A stretch of 56,367 nt of DNA from Pseudomonadota bacterium (GCA_024228935.1 JAAESX010000335.1:1-56367); one strand, 5' to 3'; shown: positions 32,902 through 41,737, counted from the first letter of the stretch. Numbers and translations: made by a program. The notes: generated from the sequence alone by a model not told the origin.

Positions 32902-34485
32902 ATGGACAAGCGGATCTGGATCTTTGGCACGATGGGGCTCAGCGCCCTGATCGGTTGCAACACGACTGTCGACACCACGAACACTGGTGTCGACGCGTTG
33001 GACGAGCTCGACGAGATCGCGCTCTCCGACACGGGGTCCTACGACGAGGCCGAGTACGACCTCACCTGGGACGACCCGCTCTACCGTCCGGACATCGATC
33101 GCTGGGCCCCCAACGGCTACGCGATCGACATCCCGCTGGGCACGAGCAACGCCAACGACATCGACTACGCGATGTACCGAGGCCAGTCCAACGGCGACAA
33201 GCTCGGCATGTCCGCGGTCCCGACGGGCGACCTCGACGGCGACGGCTTCAACGACATCCTGATGGGCAGCTCGTACAAGAGCGGCACCAGCGGTGGTGAC
33301 GGCGCGGCCTACATGATCGCCAACTCGCACTCGTCCGGCACCCAGAACGTGAAGACCGCCTCGTCCGCCCGCTTCTACGGCGAGTCCACCAGCATCGCGG
33401 GTGAAGCCCTCGGAGCCGGCGGCGACGTCGATGGCGACGGGACGCTCGACTACGTCATGGGCGGCCGTGGCTACGACGACGCGGACGAGCCGTGGAAGGT
33501 GAACAGCGGCGTGGCGTACGTCGTCAGCGGCGACACCGCCGACCGCAAGGTCCTGCCGAGCGGCACGATGGCCGAGATCCGCGGCGCCAAGGCCTACGAC
33601 TTCGTGGGCGCCGGCGTGGACATCGTCGGTGACATCGACGGCGACGGCTTCGCCGACATCCTGGTCGGCGCGACCGGCGCGGACGACAACGGCAGCATCA
33701 GCGGCTCGGCGTATCTCTTCAACGGGCCCGTCACCGCGGACACGACGACGGCCTCGGCCGACGCGACGCTCGGCGGTGAGAGCGCAGGCGACTCGATGGG
33801 CTCGCGTATCCGCGGCATCGGCGACTGGGACGGCGACGGCTTCGACGACTTCGCCATCGGCGTCCGCACCGAGGACACCAACGGCAGCAACGCCGGCGCG
33901 GTCTACGTCATCACCAGCTCGACGATGCCCAGCACGCTCGCCGACGCCGACATCATCATGCGCGGCAAGCAGGCCGACTCGAACCTGGGCAACGCCATCT
34001 CCGAGGCCGGTGACATCGACAACGATGGCCTGGACGACCTGCTCATCGGTGCCCTGGGGCACGGCGGCAAGGGTGCGGCGTACATGGTGCTCGGCAACAG
34101 CGTCCAGGGGACCGAGGCCCACATCGGTGAGCAGTCGGCCCAGACGTTCATGGCGCAGCTCGCTGGCGACCAGTTCGGCAGCAGCATCGCGGCCGGTGAC
34201 GTGAACGCCGACGCCACGACCGACATCCTGGTCGGCTCGAACCGGCAGGGCTCGAGCGACAAGGGCGCCGTCTACGGCTTCTACGGTCCGTTCACCGGTG
34301 GCTCGGCCATCAGCGCGACGTCCGCCGACTTCAAGATCAACGGCGGCAGCAACGGCGACTACTTCGGAAGCGCCCTGGACTACGCGTCGAACATCGACGC
34401 CACCCAGCGCAACTACGTGGTGGTCGGCGCCAGCGCCCGAGGCAGCAGCGACTACGGCGCGGTCTACCTGTTCCGGGTGGACTGA
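32902..34485 (+). CDS. FG-GAP-repeat lipoprotein (tandem paralogue 2)
   Basis: 527 residues. Unlike paralogue 1 it has a conventional signal with basic residues (MDKRIWIFGTMGLSALIGC, Cys 19). The shared lead-in 'YDLTWDDPLYRPDIDRWAPN' and the segment TMPSTLADADIIMRG (TMPSTLADADVILRG in paralogue 1) show recent common origin. Calcium loops: DLDGDGFNDILMGS, DVDGDGTLDYVMGG, DIDGDGFADILVGA, DWDGDGFDDFAIGV, DIDNDGLDDLLIGA and DVNADATTDILVGS. The 74-bp gap after paralogue 1 allows co-transcription. Confidence 0.9.
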   Translation: MDKRIWIFGTMGLSALIGCNTTVDTTNTGVDALDELDEIALSDTGSYDEAEYDLTWDDPLYRPDIDRWAPNGYAIDIPLGTSNANDIDYAMYRGQSNGDKLGMSAVPTGDLDGDGFNDILMGSSYKSGTSGGDGAAYMIANSHSSGTQNVKTASSARFYGESTSIAGEALGAGGDVDGDGTLDYVMGGRGYDDADEPWKVNSGVAYVVSGDTADRKVLPSGTMAEIRGAKAYDFVGAGVDIVGDIDGDGFADILVGATGADDNGSISGSAYLFNGPVTADTTTASADATLGGESAGDSMGSRIRGIGDWDGDGFDDFAIGVRTEDTNGSNAGAVYVITSSTMPSTLADADIIMRGKQADSNLGNAISEAGDIDNDGLDDLLIGALGHGGKGAAYMVLGNSVQGTEAHIGEQSAQTFMAQLAGDQFGSSIAAGDVNADATTDILVGSNRQGSSDKGAVYGFYGPFTGGSAISATSADFKINGGSNGDYFGSALDYASNIDATQRNYVVVGASARGSSDYGAVYLFRVD

Positions 34486-34515
34486 TCCGCGTGGGCCCGC
34501 TTGGCCTAAGGTGAG

Positions 34516-34530
34516 CCCTCCTCAGGAGGG
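34516..34530 (+). promoter_or_regulatory. Shine-Dalgarno inside a palindrome
   Basis: CCCTCCT-C-AGGAGGG places the AGGAGG ribosome site of the E2-like gene (ATG 34539) within a perfect palindrome; a 5-bp stem with loop CTCAG would mask it. It might act as a weak translational switch or as the base of a terminator for the FG-GAP gene ending at 34485. There is no T-run after it. Confidence 0.4.
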
Positions 34531-34538
34531 TCTCGGCC

Positions 34539-35348
34539 ATGGGCAAGATGAGCGTCCGACGCAAGCTGGCCATCGCCTCCTGGGCCGCCCCCCAGGAAGG
34601 CAACATCTACGGCAAGCTCACCGTGGATGCGACCCAGGCCGTGGCCTACATCGAGCACTGTCGGGCGACCACCGGGGAGAAGGTCACCATCACGCACCTC
34701 GTCGGCCGAGCGGTCGGCGAGGCGCTCGCGCAAGCGCCCACGCTGAACGGGCGCATCGTCTGGGGGGGCTTCGAGCCACACGACCAGGTCGACCTCAGCT
34801 TCCTGGTCGTGCTCGACGGCGGAAAGAACCTGGCCAAGGCCAAGATCGAGAACATCGACCAGAAGACCTGTGGCGACATCGCGGCCGAGGTCCGGGAGCT
34901 CGCAGCGAAGCTCCGCGACGGCAAGGACGAGACGTTCAAGAAGTCCCAGGGCCCGCTCGCGATGCTGCCGACCTGGATCATTCGGCCCCTCGTCAAGTTC
35001 ACCGGCTGGCTCACCGGCGCGGTGGGCCTCGAGGTGAAGGGGCTCGGGCTCGAGAGCTTCCCGTTCGGCACCTGCATCATCACGAGCGTCGGCATGTTCG
35101 GGCTCGACGAGGCCTTCGTCCCGCCGACGCCATGGGCCCAGGTCCCGATCTACGTGCTCATCGGCGCGATCAAGGACCGACCGGCCGTCGTGGATGGCCA
35201 GCTCGTCATCCAGAAACAGCTGACCCTGACGGCGACGATCGACCACCGCTTCATCGACGGCTTCCAGGGGGGCGTGCTGGCCAAGGTCATGCGCGACGTC
35301 ATGGAGAACCCGTGGCAGCTCGACGGCCTCGACGGCCCGCCGGCCTGA
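34539..35348 (+). CDS. Free-standing E2-type acyltransferase domain (second copy)
   Basis: 269 residues, again only the catalytic domain of 2-oxoacid dehydrogenase E2. The catalytic motif is TIDHRFIDGFQGG; 'KVTITHLVGRAVGEALAQAP' matches the first core helix, and 'GTCIITSVGMFGLDEAF' the conserved strand before the active site. A basic start (MGKMSVRRKLAIASW) replaces the lipoyl and binding domains. It has an insert (about residues 130-170, with two hydrophobic stretches) like its distant paralogue at 9150-10010. AGGAGG lies upstream of the ATG. Partner carrier unknown. Confidence 0.82.
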   Translation: MGKMSVRRKLAIASWAAPQEGNIYGKLTVDATQAVAYIEHCRATTGEKVTITHLVGRAVGEALAQAPTLNGRIVWGGFEPHDQVDLSFLVVLDGGKNLAKAKIENIDQKTCGDIAAEVRELAAKLRDGKDETFKKSQGPLAMLPTWIIRPLVKFTGWLTGAVGLEVKGLGLESFPFGTCIITSVGMFGLDEAFVPPTPWAQVPIYVLIGAIKDRPAVVDGQLVIQKQLTLTATIDHRFIDGFQGGVLAKVMRDVMENPWQLDGLDGPPA

Positions 35349-35349
35349 G

Positions 35350-35955
35350 TCAGTCCTCGGGGGCGCGCTCGGGGAGCGGCTCGCCATGGCTGTGTGCCTG
35401 GGCGTCCTCGAACAGGTCCTCGAGGTAGGCGACCAGCGGCTCCGGTCCGCGCTGCAGCGCCACGAGCTGCTCGACCATGTCCAGTCGCGTCTGCCCGTCC
35501 TCGGTCGCGCTGAGGATGACCGAGCCGACCATGACGTCGATCACATCGGTGCCGTCGATCTTCTCGAAGCGGATGCCGACCAGCTCGGCCCCCTCCTCGG
35601 TCTCGTGCACCACGCTCTGGCGCCACTCGCGCGTGTACTCGACCGTCAGGATGTCGTTGACGGTGTTGTGCACCTGGAAGCTGACGTCGTAGTCGGCGTC
35701 GGTGTCCTCGACGACGGACCACTCGGACACGACCGCCCGGTCGACGACCACCTCGTGCTCCTGGAGCGCCGCCCAGACCGTGGCGACGTCGGCGTCGATC
35801 AGTCCCTGGGCATGGGCCCAGTCCACGTCACCGTCCTCGCCCGAGACGACGTGGATCCCCTCGGAGTCCGGCAGCGGCGCCGTGTTGTCGGCCAGCGGCG
35901 CGAGGCCCTCGGGGATCTCGGGGAGCTCGGGCTGACAGGCGAGGAGGAACAACAT
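35350..35955 (-). CDS. Lipoprotein with SRPBCC-like domain
   Basis: 201 residues from ATG 35955, giving signal MLFLLAC (Cys 7). After a Pro/Glu linker, the domain 'AQGLIDADVATVWAALQEHE' starts like SRPBCC/START-fold proteins (I-x-A-x-x-x-x-V-W). Strands 'YDVSFQVHNTVNDILTVEYT' and 'AELVGIRFEKIDGTDVID' and a C-terminal helix 'LVAYLEDLFEDAQAHSHG' fit the fold. Probably binds a lipid or other hydrophobic ligand at the envelope. Convergent with the E2-like gene (1-bp gap). Confidence 0.72.
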   Translation of the reverse strand: MLFLLACQPELPEIPEGLAPLADNTAPLPDSEGIHVVSGEDGDVDWAHAQGLIDADVATVWAALQEHEVVVDRAVVSEWSVVEDTDADYDVSFQVHNTVNDILTVEYTREWRQSVVHETEEGAELVGIRFEKIDGTDVIDVMVGSVILSATEDGQTRLDMVEQLVALQRGPEPLVAYLEDLFEDAQAHSHGEPLPERAPED

Positions 35956-35980
35956 GGCCCCGGAGCCTATCGCGCGAGGT

Positions 35981-37108
35981 TCAGTCCACCGCGTCCAGGA
36001 CGAGGCAGCGGGCGAACTCGTCCCAGGACACCGCCTGGGCCTCGACGAGGAACTCGGCGCCAGCACGGAGATCCTGGACCTCGTGGTTCCTGGTCGGCGG
36101 GAATCGGATCGACAACTTGTGGACGACGTGTCCCGCGATGTGGCCCGAAAGGGTCCGGCCCTTCTTGAGCGACGCGGGCAGCTCGCCCGTGCTGCGCGCG
36201 ACGCTGTCGACGACCACCTGGAAGAGCAGCGGCTGGCTGTGCGCGATGGCCGCCTCGCGCTCCTTGGCCGAGCGAGTTCGCTCGCGGACCAGCTCCAGCA
36301 GCGGGAGCGCGGCGTTCAGGGGCTGGGCGGGCGTCTCGTCGTCGACCACGTCCAGGACCGAGCCCTCGTCCTCGACGGACTCCGAGGACGGCAGCGTGTC
36401 CGTCGTCTTCTCCGCGGTGTCGAGCGGCTCGTAGACGTCCTCGGTGTGGGGCACCTCCTCGAGCGTCGTCGGAGGCGCGAGCGTGGCCGAGGGACGCATC
36501 CCCAGCGTACTGCCCGTGAGCCCACGGTTGACCGAGTCGAGCAGGTCACAGACCTCGACGACGGCCTCGACGATGGCGAGGAAGTCCTCGGGCGGCTCGC
36601 GGACGGAAGCGCGATGAACCAGGACGAAGTCCTTGCCGACCTCGGCTCCGTGGTACCGGGAGAACAGCCGGCCGATCCCGGCCTGCAGGTGCGCGTCGCC
36701 CAGCAAGCGCTGGATGTGGTCGTCGCCGATCCCCTGGATGCGCAACAGGTCGTCGAGCTTGGCGTCACCGATCTGGATGTCCTGCAGACCCGCCACGGCG
36801 CCGAGACGCGCGGACCCCTCTTCCCGCCGCAGCCACAGCGCCTCGGCGAACAGCGTGTCCGACTCGGCGCGCACGGTCAGCTCGGCCGCAGGAGGCGAGG
36901 TCAGCTCGATGCGGAGCCCACGGCCACGCCAGCTCCCGGCGAGGAGCGTCGGCTCGACCAGGTTGCCGGCCTGGAAGCTCAGGTCGTGCTTTTCAGCGAG
37001 CGCCTCCCACGCGGGGAACTCGGCGGGTGTGTGTCCGGCGGCCCGACCGCGCGTGGCGATGACGAGGACGACGAGGACGACGAGGACGACGACAGCGGCC
37101 CAGAACAT
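35981..37108 (-). CDS. Membrane-anchored protein of unknown function
   Basis: 375 residues. One N-terminal membrane helix (FWAAVVVLVVLVVLVIATRG, encoded by GAC/GAG-type DNA repeats at about 37060-37090) then a soluble region. 'WEALAEKHDLSFQAGNLVEP' and 'LLAGSWRGRGLRIELT' recall small bacterial proteins with a W-x-x-L-A-x-x-H start, but no family could be named. A Thr/Glu-rich linker (about 205-255) splits two domains. It lies 25 bp upstream of the SRPBCC-like lipoprotein gene on the same strand and diverges from the carboxypeptidase gene. Confidence 0.7.
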   Translation of the reverse strand: MFWAAVVVLVVLVVLVIATRGRAAGHTPAEFPAWEALAEKHDLSFQAGNLVEPTLLAGSWRGRGLRIELTSPPAAELTVRAESDTLFAEALWLRREEGSARLGAVAGLQDIQIGDAKLDDLLRIQGIGDDHIQRLLGDAHLQAGIGRLFSRYHGAEVGKDFVLVHRASVREPPEDFLAIVEAVVEVCDLLDSVNRGLTGSTLGMRPSATLAPPTTLEEVPHTEDVYEPLDTAEKTTDTLPSSESVEDEGSVLDVVDDETPAQPLNAALPLLELVRERTRSAKEREAAIAHSQPLLFQVVVDSVARSTGELPASLKKGRTLSGHIAGHVVHKLSIRFPPTRNHEVQDLRAGAEFLVEAQAVSWDEFARCLVLDAVD

Positions 37109-37140
37109 TCAACCCCTCAGGTGAAGTCTCGACATTGTAC

Positions 37141-37169
37141 TTGACAGGTCAACTACCAGTTGTTCTGAT
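37141..37169 (+). promoter_or_regulatory. Sigma-70-like promoter with overlapping palindromes
   Basis: TTGACA (37141-37146), a 17-bp spacer and TCTGAT (37164-37169) make a good promoter 27 bp before the GTG of the carboxypeptidase gene. Two palindromes overlap it: TTGAC-AG-GTCAA (37141-37152) and CAACT-ACC-AGTTG (37150-37162). They cover the -35 box and spacer, where a repressor could bind. It would drive the dac-cobW-pgi-lipoprotein operon. Confidence 0.6.
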
Positions 37170-37195
37170 GGCCGACGTAGAAGCGGAAGCAGACT

Positions 37196-38161
37196 GTGCA
37201 GCAGATGATCGCACGCGCCGGCTCGACAGTGGTCGTGGTCGGACTGGCTTGGATGTGCCTGGACCTGGCCCTGGGGCCCACAGCCCAGGCCGAGTTCGTC
37301 AAGTCCCCTCCCATGATGGAGTCCGACTGGCTCCCTCCGGCGTGGCATCCGAACGGCGACGAGCTGCTCGCGGTCCCCGCCATGGACGGCGAGGTCACCA
37401 CCAAGGGTCCCGGACGCCGCCTGCACAGTCAGGCCATCTTCGTCTACGACGTGGATGCGCAGGAGGTGCTCTACGAGCGCGCGGCGGACGACCGCCGACC
37501 CGTGGCCTCGCTGACCAAGCTCGTCTCGGCGCTCGCGCTGTCGACCGAGAGCCCCGACCTGACCCAGACCGTCTGTGTCACCGAGCTCTTCTGGCCCAGC
37601 CGATCCGGCGCGCGCAGCCGACTGTCCACCGGCGAGTGCTACGCCGGGTGGGACCTGCTCGGTGCGGCGCTCGTCGCCTCGGACAACCGCGCAGCGTACG
37701 GACTGTCGGTCCACTCGGGTCTCGACTACTACGAGTTCATCGACCGCATGGACAGCGTCAGCGCGGACCTCGAGATGACGATGTCGACCTGGGCCGATCC
37801 GAGCGGGCTCGAGGACGACAACCTGTCGACCGCCCGCGACATGGCCAAGGCCAGCCTCGCCGTGGCGCAGCATCCGGACCTGTCGATGGCCGCGAGCGCG
37901 CGCTCCTGGCGCACCGAGAAGCTCGTCGAAATCGGCGTCGGCCCTCGCACCCGCGACCTGCTGTCGACGAACCGGGCCCTGTCCCGCACCGACGTCGAGT
38001 TCCTGGCCGCGAAGACCGGGTACACCGACACGGCCCGCTACTGCTTCACCGGAATCGCCCGGACGGAGACGGGACGCACGCTGGCCATCACGCTGCTCGG
38101 GGCCAACCGGAGCCGCGACCGCTGGGCCGACCTGGACACCGTGCTGCGCTGGACCCGCTGA
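37196..38161 (+). CDS. D-alanyl-D-alanine carboxypeptidase (peptidase S11, PBP5/7-like)
   Basis: 321 residues. Signal peptide (IARAGSTVVVVGLAWMCLDL...) cleaved near TAQA. Penicillin-binding motifs: SxxK in VASLTKLVSAL, SxN in ASDNRAAYGL and KTG in LAAKTGYTDTARYC. It trims the terminal D-Ala of peptidoglycan side chains in the periplasm. There is no C-terminal PBP5 beta-domain or amphipathic anchor, so it is closer to PBP7/PbpG in size. The start is GTG 37196 or ATG 37205. First gene of an operon behind the palindromic promoter; the CobW gene follows after 17 bp. Confidence 0.92.
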   Translation: MQQMIARAGSTVVVVGLAWMCLDLALGPTAQAEFVKSPPMMESDWLPPAWHPNGDELLAVPAMDGEVTTKGPGRRLHSQAIFVYDVDAQEVLYERAADDRRPVASLTKLVSALALSTESPDLTQTVCVTELFWPSRSGARSRLSTGECYAGWDLLGAALVASDNRAAYGLSVHSGLDYYEFIDRMDSVSADLEMTMSTWADPSGLEDDNLSTARDMAKASLAVAQHPDLSMAASARSWRTEKLVEIGVGPRTRDLLSTNRALSRTDVEFLAAKTGYTDTARYCFTGIARTETGRTLAITLLGANRSRDRWADLDTVLRWTR

Positions 38162-38178
38162 CGCGGATAGACCCCCGC

Positions 38179-39444
38179 ATGGCGAAGACTCCCGTGCACG
38201 TGGTGACCGGCTTCCTCGGGGCCGGCAAGACAACCTTCCTTCTCGATCAGCTCTCTCGGCGCGATGGCGAGCGCTGCGGCATCGTCGTGAACGACTTCGG
38301 CGACGCGCGCATCGACGCGACGCTTCTGGGCGGGCGAGTCCCTGTGATGGAAATCCCGGGCGGGTGCGTGTGCTGCACAGCCCCACAGGACCTGGTTTCG
38401 GCGCTGAGCGAGCTCGTCGGCCAGGTGGACCGCGTGTTCATCGAGGCCACTGGCCTGGCCCGTCCGGCCGACATCGTCGACACGCTCACGCGCTCCAAGC
38501 TGGACGTCTCGGTGGGTCCGGTCCTTTGCGTGCTGGACGCGCGTCGCCTTGTGGGCGAGGCCCCCGTCCTGCTCCTGGAGCAGCTCGATGCGAGCGACCT
38601 GGTCGTCGCCAACCACGCCAGCGACTGTGACGACGACGCCTGGGCCGCCCTGGACGAGGCGCTCGAGGGGCACTTCCCACCACTTCTGGGGCTCGAGCGC
38701 ACCGACCGAGGACGGGTCGACCCCGAGTTCGTCGAGCGCGTCCGCCGCGGGCTGGCCTTCCGAGCCCTGCGCAAGGCCCCCTCGACCGAGGGCTACGCGA
38801 GCGCATCCCGCATCTGGGCGTCCGACCGCGTCTTCGGCAAGCGCGAGCTCGAGGCGGTCCTGGCTGCGAGCGACGCCGAGCGCATCAAGGGCCTGTTCCG
38901 GACCGAGCTCGGGTGGTTCCTCCTGCAGCGTGCGGGCGGCGACGTGCACTGCACGCCCAGTCAGCTGCGGTCGAGCTCCGCGGTGGACGTGATCGTCCAG
39001 GGCGACACGGCCCAGGCAGACGCCGTCGTCCAGGCCCTCGACGCCGCCGAGCCTCCCGCCGCGATCGACGACGGCGTGCTCCGGCTCGTGGACGGCGACC
39101 ACGTCCCCCTCGAGCTGACCCGCTGGGCCCTGGCCGCCCTGCCCGAACAGATCGACGACGTGCGGGTGCTTTCCCCCAAGCGCGAAGGCGCTGCGGTCCG
39201 GCTGGACGAGGTGTTCCGCCTCGTCACGGACGACGGCCACCGGACCTTCGTCGCTGTGGCCTCGGACGGCATGACGTCGGAGCCGGTGCGACTCGATGCG
39301 GTCGGCGACGCGGTGCTCGTGCACTCCCACGAAGGCGGTGAGTTCCCGAAGCGGCTCGGCGGCCCCTACCGGCTGCTCGTCCCCGACGGCACCAGCGCCT
39401 GCGCCAACGTCAAGGGCATCGTCCGCCTCGAGGTGCTCGCGTGA
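38179..39444 (+). CDS. CobW/COG0523 GTPase fused to a molybdopterin-oxidoreductase-like domain
   Basis: 421 residues. The N-terminal half is a COG0523 metal-chaperone GTPase: Walker A GFLGAGKTTFLL (11-22), the metal site GGCVCC (61-66), 'DRVFIEATGLARPADIVDTL' and VVANHASDCDDD as a divergent NKxD region. Instead of the usual CobW_C domain, the last 120 residues read 'VRLDEVFRLV', 'TFVAVASDGMTSEPVRL' and 'LGGPYRLLVPDGTSACANVK' then 'GIVRLEVLA', which resembles the Oxidored_molyb (sulfite-oxidase-type) fold (R-L-x-V-P at the end). The active-site Cys of true enzymes is not seen. A role in metal or molybdenum cofactor delivery is inference. Its stop overlaps pgi (GTGA). Confidence 0.8.
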   Translation: MAKTPVHVVTGFLGAGKTTFLLDQLSRRDGERCGIVVNDFGDARIDATLLGGRVPVMEIPGGCVCCTAPQDLVSALSELVGQVDRVFIEATGLARPADIVDTLTRSKLDVSVGPVLCVLDARRLVGEAPVLLLEQLDASDLVVANHASDCDDDAWAALDEALEGHFPPLLGLERTDRGRVDPEFVERVRRGLAFRALRKAPSTEGYASASRIWASDRVFGKRELEAVLAASDAERIKGLFRTELGWFLLQRAGGDVHCTPSQLRSSSAVDVIVQGDTAQADAVVQALDAAEPPAAIDDGVLRLVDGDHVPLELTRWALAALPEQIDDVRVLSPKREGAAVRLDEVFRLVTDDGHRTFVAVASDGMTSEPVRLDAVGDAVLVHSHEGGEFPKRLGGPYRLLVPDGTSACANVKGIVRLEVLA

Positions 39445-40733
39445 AGCCCGTCTATCGCTCCGTCGGCCTGACCCTGGACCTCCGGCGCATGGAGCTGGAC
39501 AGCCCGGATCCAGCCCGTTGGACCGCCGCTCGCGAGGCCATGGTCGCCCTCGAGGCCGGCGCGGTCGCGAACCCCTCGGAGAAGCGCCAGGTCGGCCACT
39601 ACTGGCTGCGCGACGACCGACCGGACGTCACCGCCGCCCACGCAGCCATCCGAGCCGTCGACGCCACAGGGTTCGACGCGTTCATCGTCTGCGGCATCGG
39701 CGGCAGCGCGCTCGGTCCCCAGCTCCTGGCCGCGGCCCTCCCCTCGCGAGGCCTGCGCCCGGTCTTCCTCGACAACACCGATCCCGTCGGCATCTCCGAC
39801 GCACTCCGCACGGTCGACCCCGCCCGGACCCTGGTGCTCGTCGTGAGCAAGTCCGGCGAAACGAAGGAGACCCGCAACGCCATGCTCGAGGTCCAGGCGG
39901 TCTACGCCGAGGCCGGAGTCGGCTTCGACGAGCGGGCCATCGCGGTCAGCTGCGAGGGCAGCGCCCTGTGGGAGAACGCCGCCACCTGGCGCGCCCGGAT
40001 CCCGATCTGGGCCTGGGTGGGTGGCCGAACGAGCGTGACCAGCGCGGTCGGGCTCCTTCCCCTGTTCCTGATGGGCCACGACTCGAGCGAGCTCGTCGCT
40101 GGCGCGGCCGCGATGGACGACTGGACCCGGGCAGACGACAACCCCGCGCTGGCCCTGGCCGAGGCGTGGTGGCAGCAGCGCCCGAACGCCATGGTGATGC
40201 TCCCGTACGCCGACCGGCTCGGGCTGTTCGGTCGCTACCTGCAGCAGCTCGTCATGGAGTCGCTCGGGAAGGACGGCCAGGGGCTGACGGTCTACGGGAA
40301 CAAGGGCTCGACGGACCAGCATGCGTACGTGCAGCAGCTGCGGGACGGGCCGGCGGACTTCTTCGCGAGCTTCCTGGTCGCGCACGGTGGGCCACGGGGG
40401 GTCGAGGTCGAGCCGGGCGTGCACACCGGCGACTACCTGGTGGGTTTCCTGATCGGCACCCGGAACGCGCTGACCGAGGCGGGTCGCCGGAGCCTGACGC
40501 TCGAGCTCGACGGCCTGACGCCCCGGACGCTCGGCGCGCTCATCGCCCTGTACGAGCGCGCCGTCGGGTTCTACGCGACATTCGCCGGCATCAACGCCTA
40601 CGATCAGCCGGGAGTGGAGGCGGGCAAGAAGGCCGCTGGCACCGCCCTCGGGCTGCTGGCGCGGCTTCGACAAGGCGAGACCATCGAGTCCGACGATGCC
40701 GAGCTCCTTCGCACGCACCTGGAGACGCCATGA
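39441..40733 (+). CDS. pgi: Glucose-6-phosphate isomerase
   Basis: 430 residues, in the size range of short bacterial Pgi (about 430-450). Motifs: 'DAFIVCGIGGSALGPQLLAA' (sugar-phosphate SIS loop), 'LVLVVSKSGETKETRNAM', 'WAWVGGRTSVTSAVGLLPLF', 'VMESLGKDGQGLTVYGNKGS' with the catalytic Glu, and 'GINAYDQPGVEAGKKAAGTA' with the C-terminal Lys. Interconverts glucose-6-P and fructose-6-P in the cytoplasm. GTG start within a GTGA overlap with the CobW-fusion gene; ATGA overlap with the next lipoprotein. Confidence 0.95.
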   Translation: MKPVYRSVGLTLDLRRMELDSPDPARWTAAREAMVALEAGAVANPSEKRQVGHYWLRDDRPDVTAAHAAIRAVDATGFDAFIVCGIGGSALGPQLLAAALPSRGLRPVFLDNTDPVGISDALRTVDPARTLVLVVSKSGETKETRNAMLEVQAVYAEAGVGFDERAIAVSCEGSALWENAATWRARIPIWAWVGGRTSVTSAVGLLPLFLMGHDSSELVAGAAAMDDWTRADDNPALALAEAWWQQRPNAMVMLPYADRLGLFGRYLQQLVMESLGKDGQGLTVYGNKGSTDQHAYVQQLRDGPADFFASFLVAHGGPRGVEVEPGVHTGDYLVGFLIGTRNALTEAGRRSLTLELDGLTPRTLGALIALYERAVGFYATFAGINAYDQPGVEAGKKAAGTALGLLARLRQGETIESDDAELLRTHLETP

Positions 40734-41737
40734 CGTTGCTTCTCGCGCTCGCCTGCACCGGCGACGAGCCCATCACCTACACGCCCGACGACAGCGCGGT
40801 CGCGGCGGACGCCGACACGGATGCGGACGCCGACACGGATGCGGACGCGGATGCCGACAGCGACGCGGACTCGGACACGGACGTCGACCTCACCTGCGCC
40901 CATGCCAGCGACCTCTGCTCGAACCTCGTCTTCGACGGCGGACCGATGTTCCACCTGACCAAGGACCCCGCGGAGTTCGACTACACGCCCAAGGGGGACG
41001 CGCGGCTGAATGCGGCCGGGACGTTCGACGGCGTCGACATCGCCTGGACCACCTCGTACGCCGACCACCGCGGGACCGAGGTGGGGAGCGGGACCGTCTG
41101 CGCTCCCGGCGACGGCACCGGGACCGCCGAGTACACCGTCACGCGCACGCCGACGAGCGGGCCGGAGACGACCCTCACGGTCAGCGAGACCTGGGAGGGC
41201 TGCTCGCTCACGCGCACCGTCTCGGACGGCGACGGCGCCCATTGGCGTGTCCGCTCGACCTTCGACGAGGACGGGATGCCGTACACCTCGACCCGGCCGG
41301 TGCGGATGTACCACTGGACCACGTTCTACCCGAAGCGCGCCGGACGCCTGACGCAGAACGGCGCTTTCTCCGAGGCCATCACCGCGCGCACGACCGACGA
41401 AGGAGCCGGCGACGAGAACTGGGGGATCGACGTCGCCGTCCAGGTCGACGAGGCCGGCGAGGAGACAGGAAGCCACACGCTCACGCATGCCGACGGCTCG
41501 CCCGCCCTCGAAGGCTCGTTCGTCTTCACCGCCGACGGCACTCGGACCCACAGCTACACGCTGGAGAGCTCCGAGGTGTCCAGCGCCTGGGAGACGGAAC
41601 AGGACCAGGACCACGTCGGCTCGGGCACGGTGGTCATCGCCGGAACGCTCGACTGCACGGCCGAGCTCATCGACGACGCGGTGACTGTGAGCTGCCCGGA
41701 GCGGCCCGACCGGGACTGGACGATCTGGCTGAAGTAG
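40730..41737 (+). CDS. Lipoprotein with Asp-rich repeat linker
   Basis: 335 residues. Signal MTLLLALAC (Cys 9), ATG overlapping the pgi stop. The linker is an Ala/Asp/Thr repeat (AADADTDADADTDADADADS) encoded by 6-bp DNA repeats at about 40801-40880, typical of surface lipoproteins in this lineage. The mature domain (about residues 55-335) is beta-rich with several Cys (LTCAHASDLC, TVCAPG, EGCSLT, LDCTAE, VSCPERP) and no recognised family. Confidence 0.8.
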   Translation: MTLLLALACTGDEPITYTPDDSAVAADADTDADADTDADADADSDADSDTDVDLTCAHASDLCSNLVFDGGPMFHLTKDPAEFDYTPKGDARLNAAGTFDGVDIAWTTSYADHRGTEVGSGTVCAPGDGTGTAEYTVTRTPTSGPETTLTVSETWEGCSLTRTVSDGDGAHWRVRSTFDEDGMPYTSTRPVRMYHWTTFYPKRAGRLTQNGAFSEAITARTTDEGAGDENWGIDVAVQVDEAGEETGSHTLTHADGSPALEGSFVFTADGTRTHSYTLESSEVSSAWETEQDQDHVGSGTVVIAGTLDCTAELIDDAVTVSCPERPDRDWTIWLK

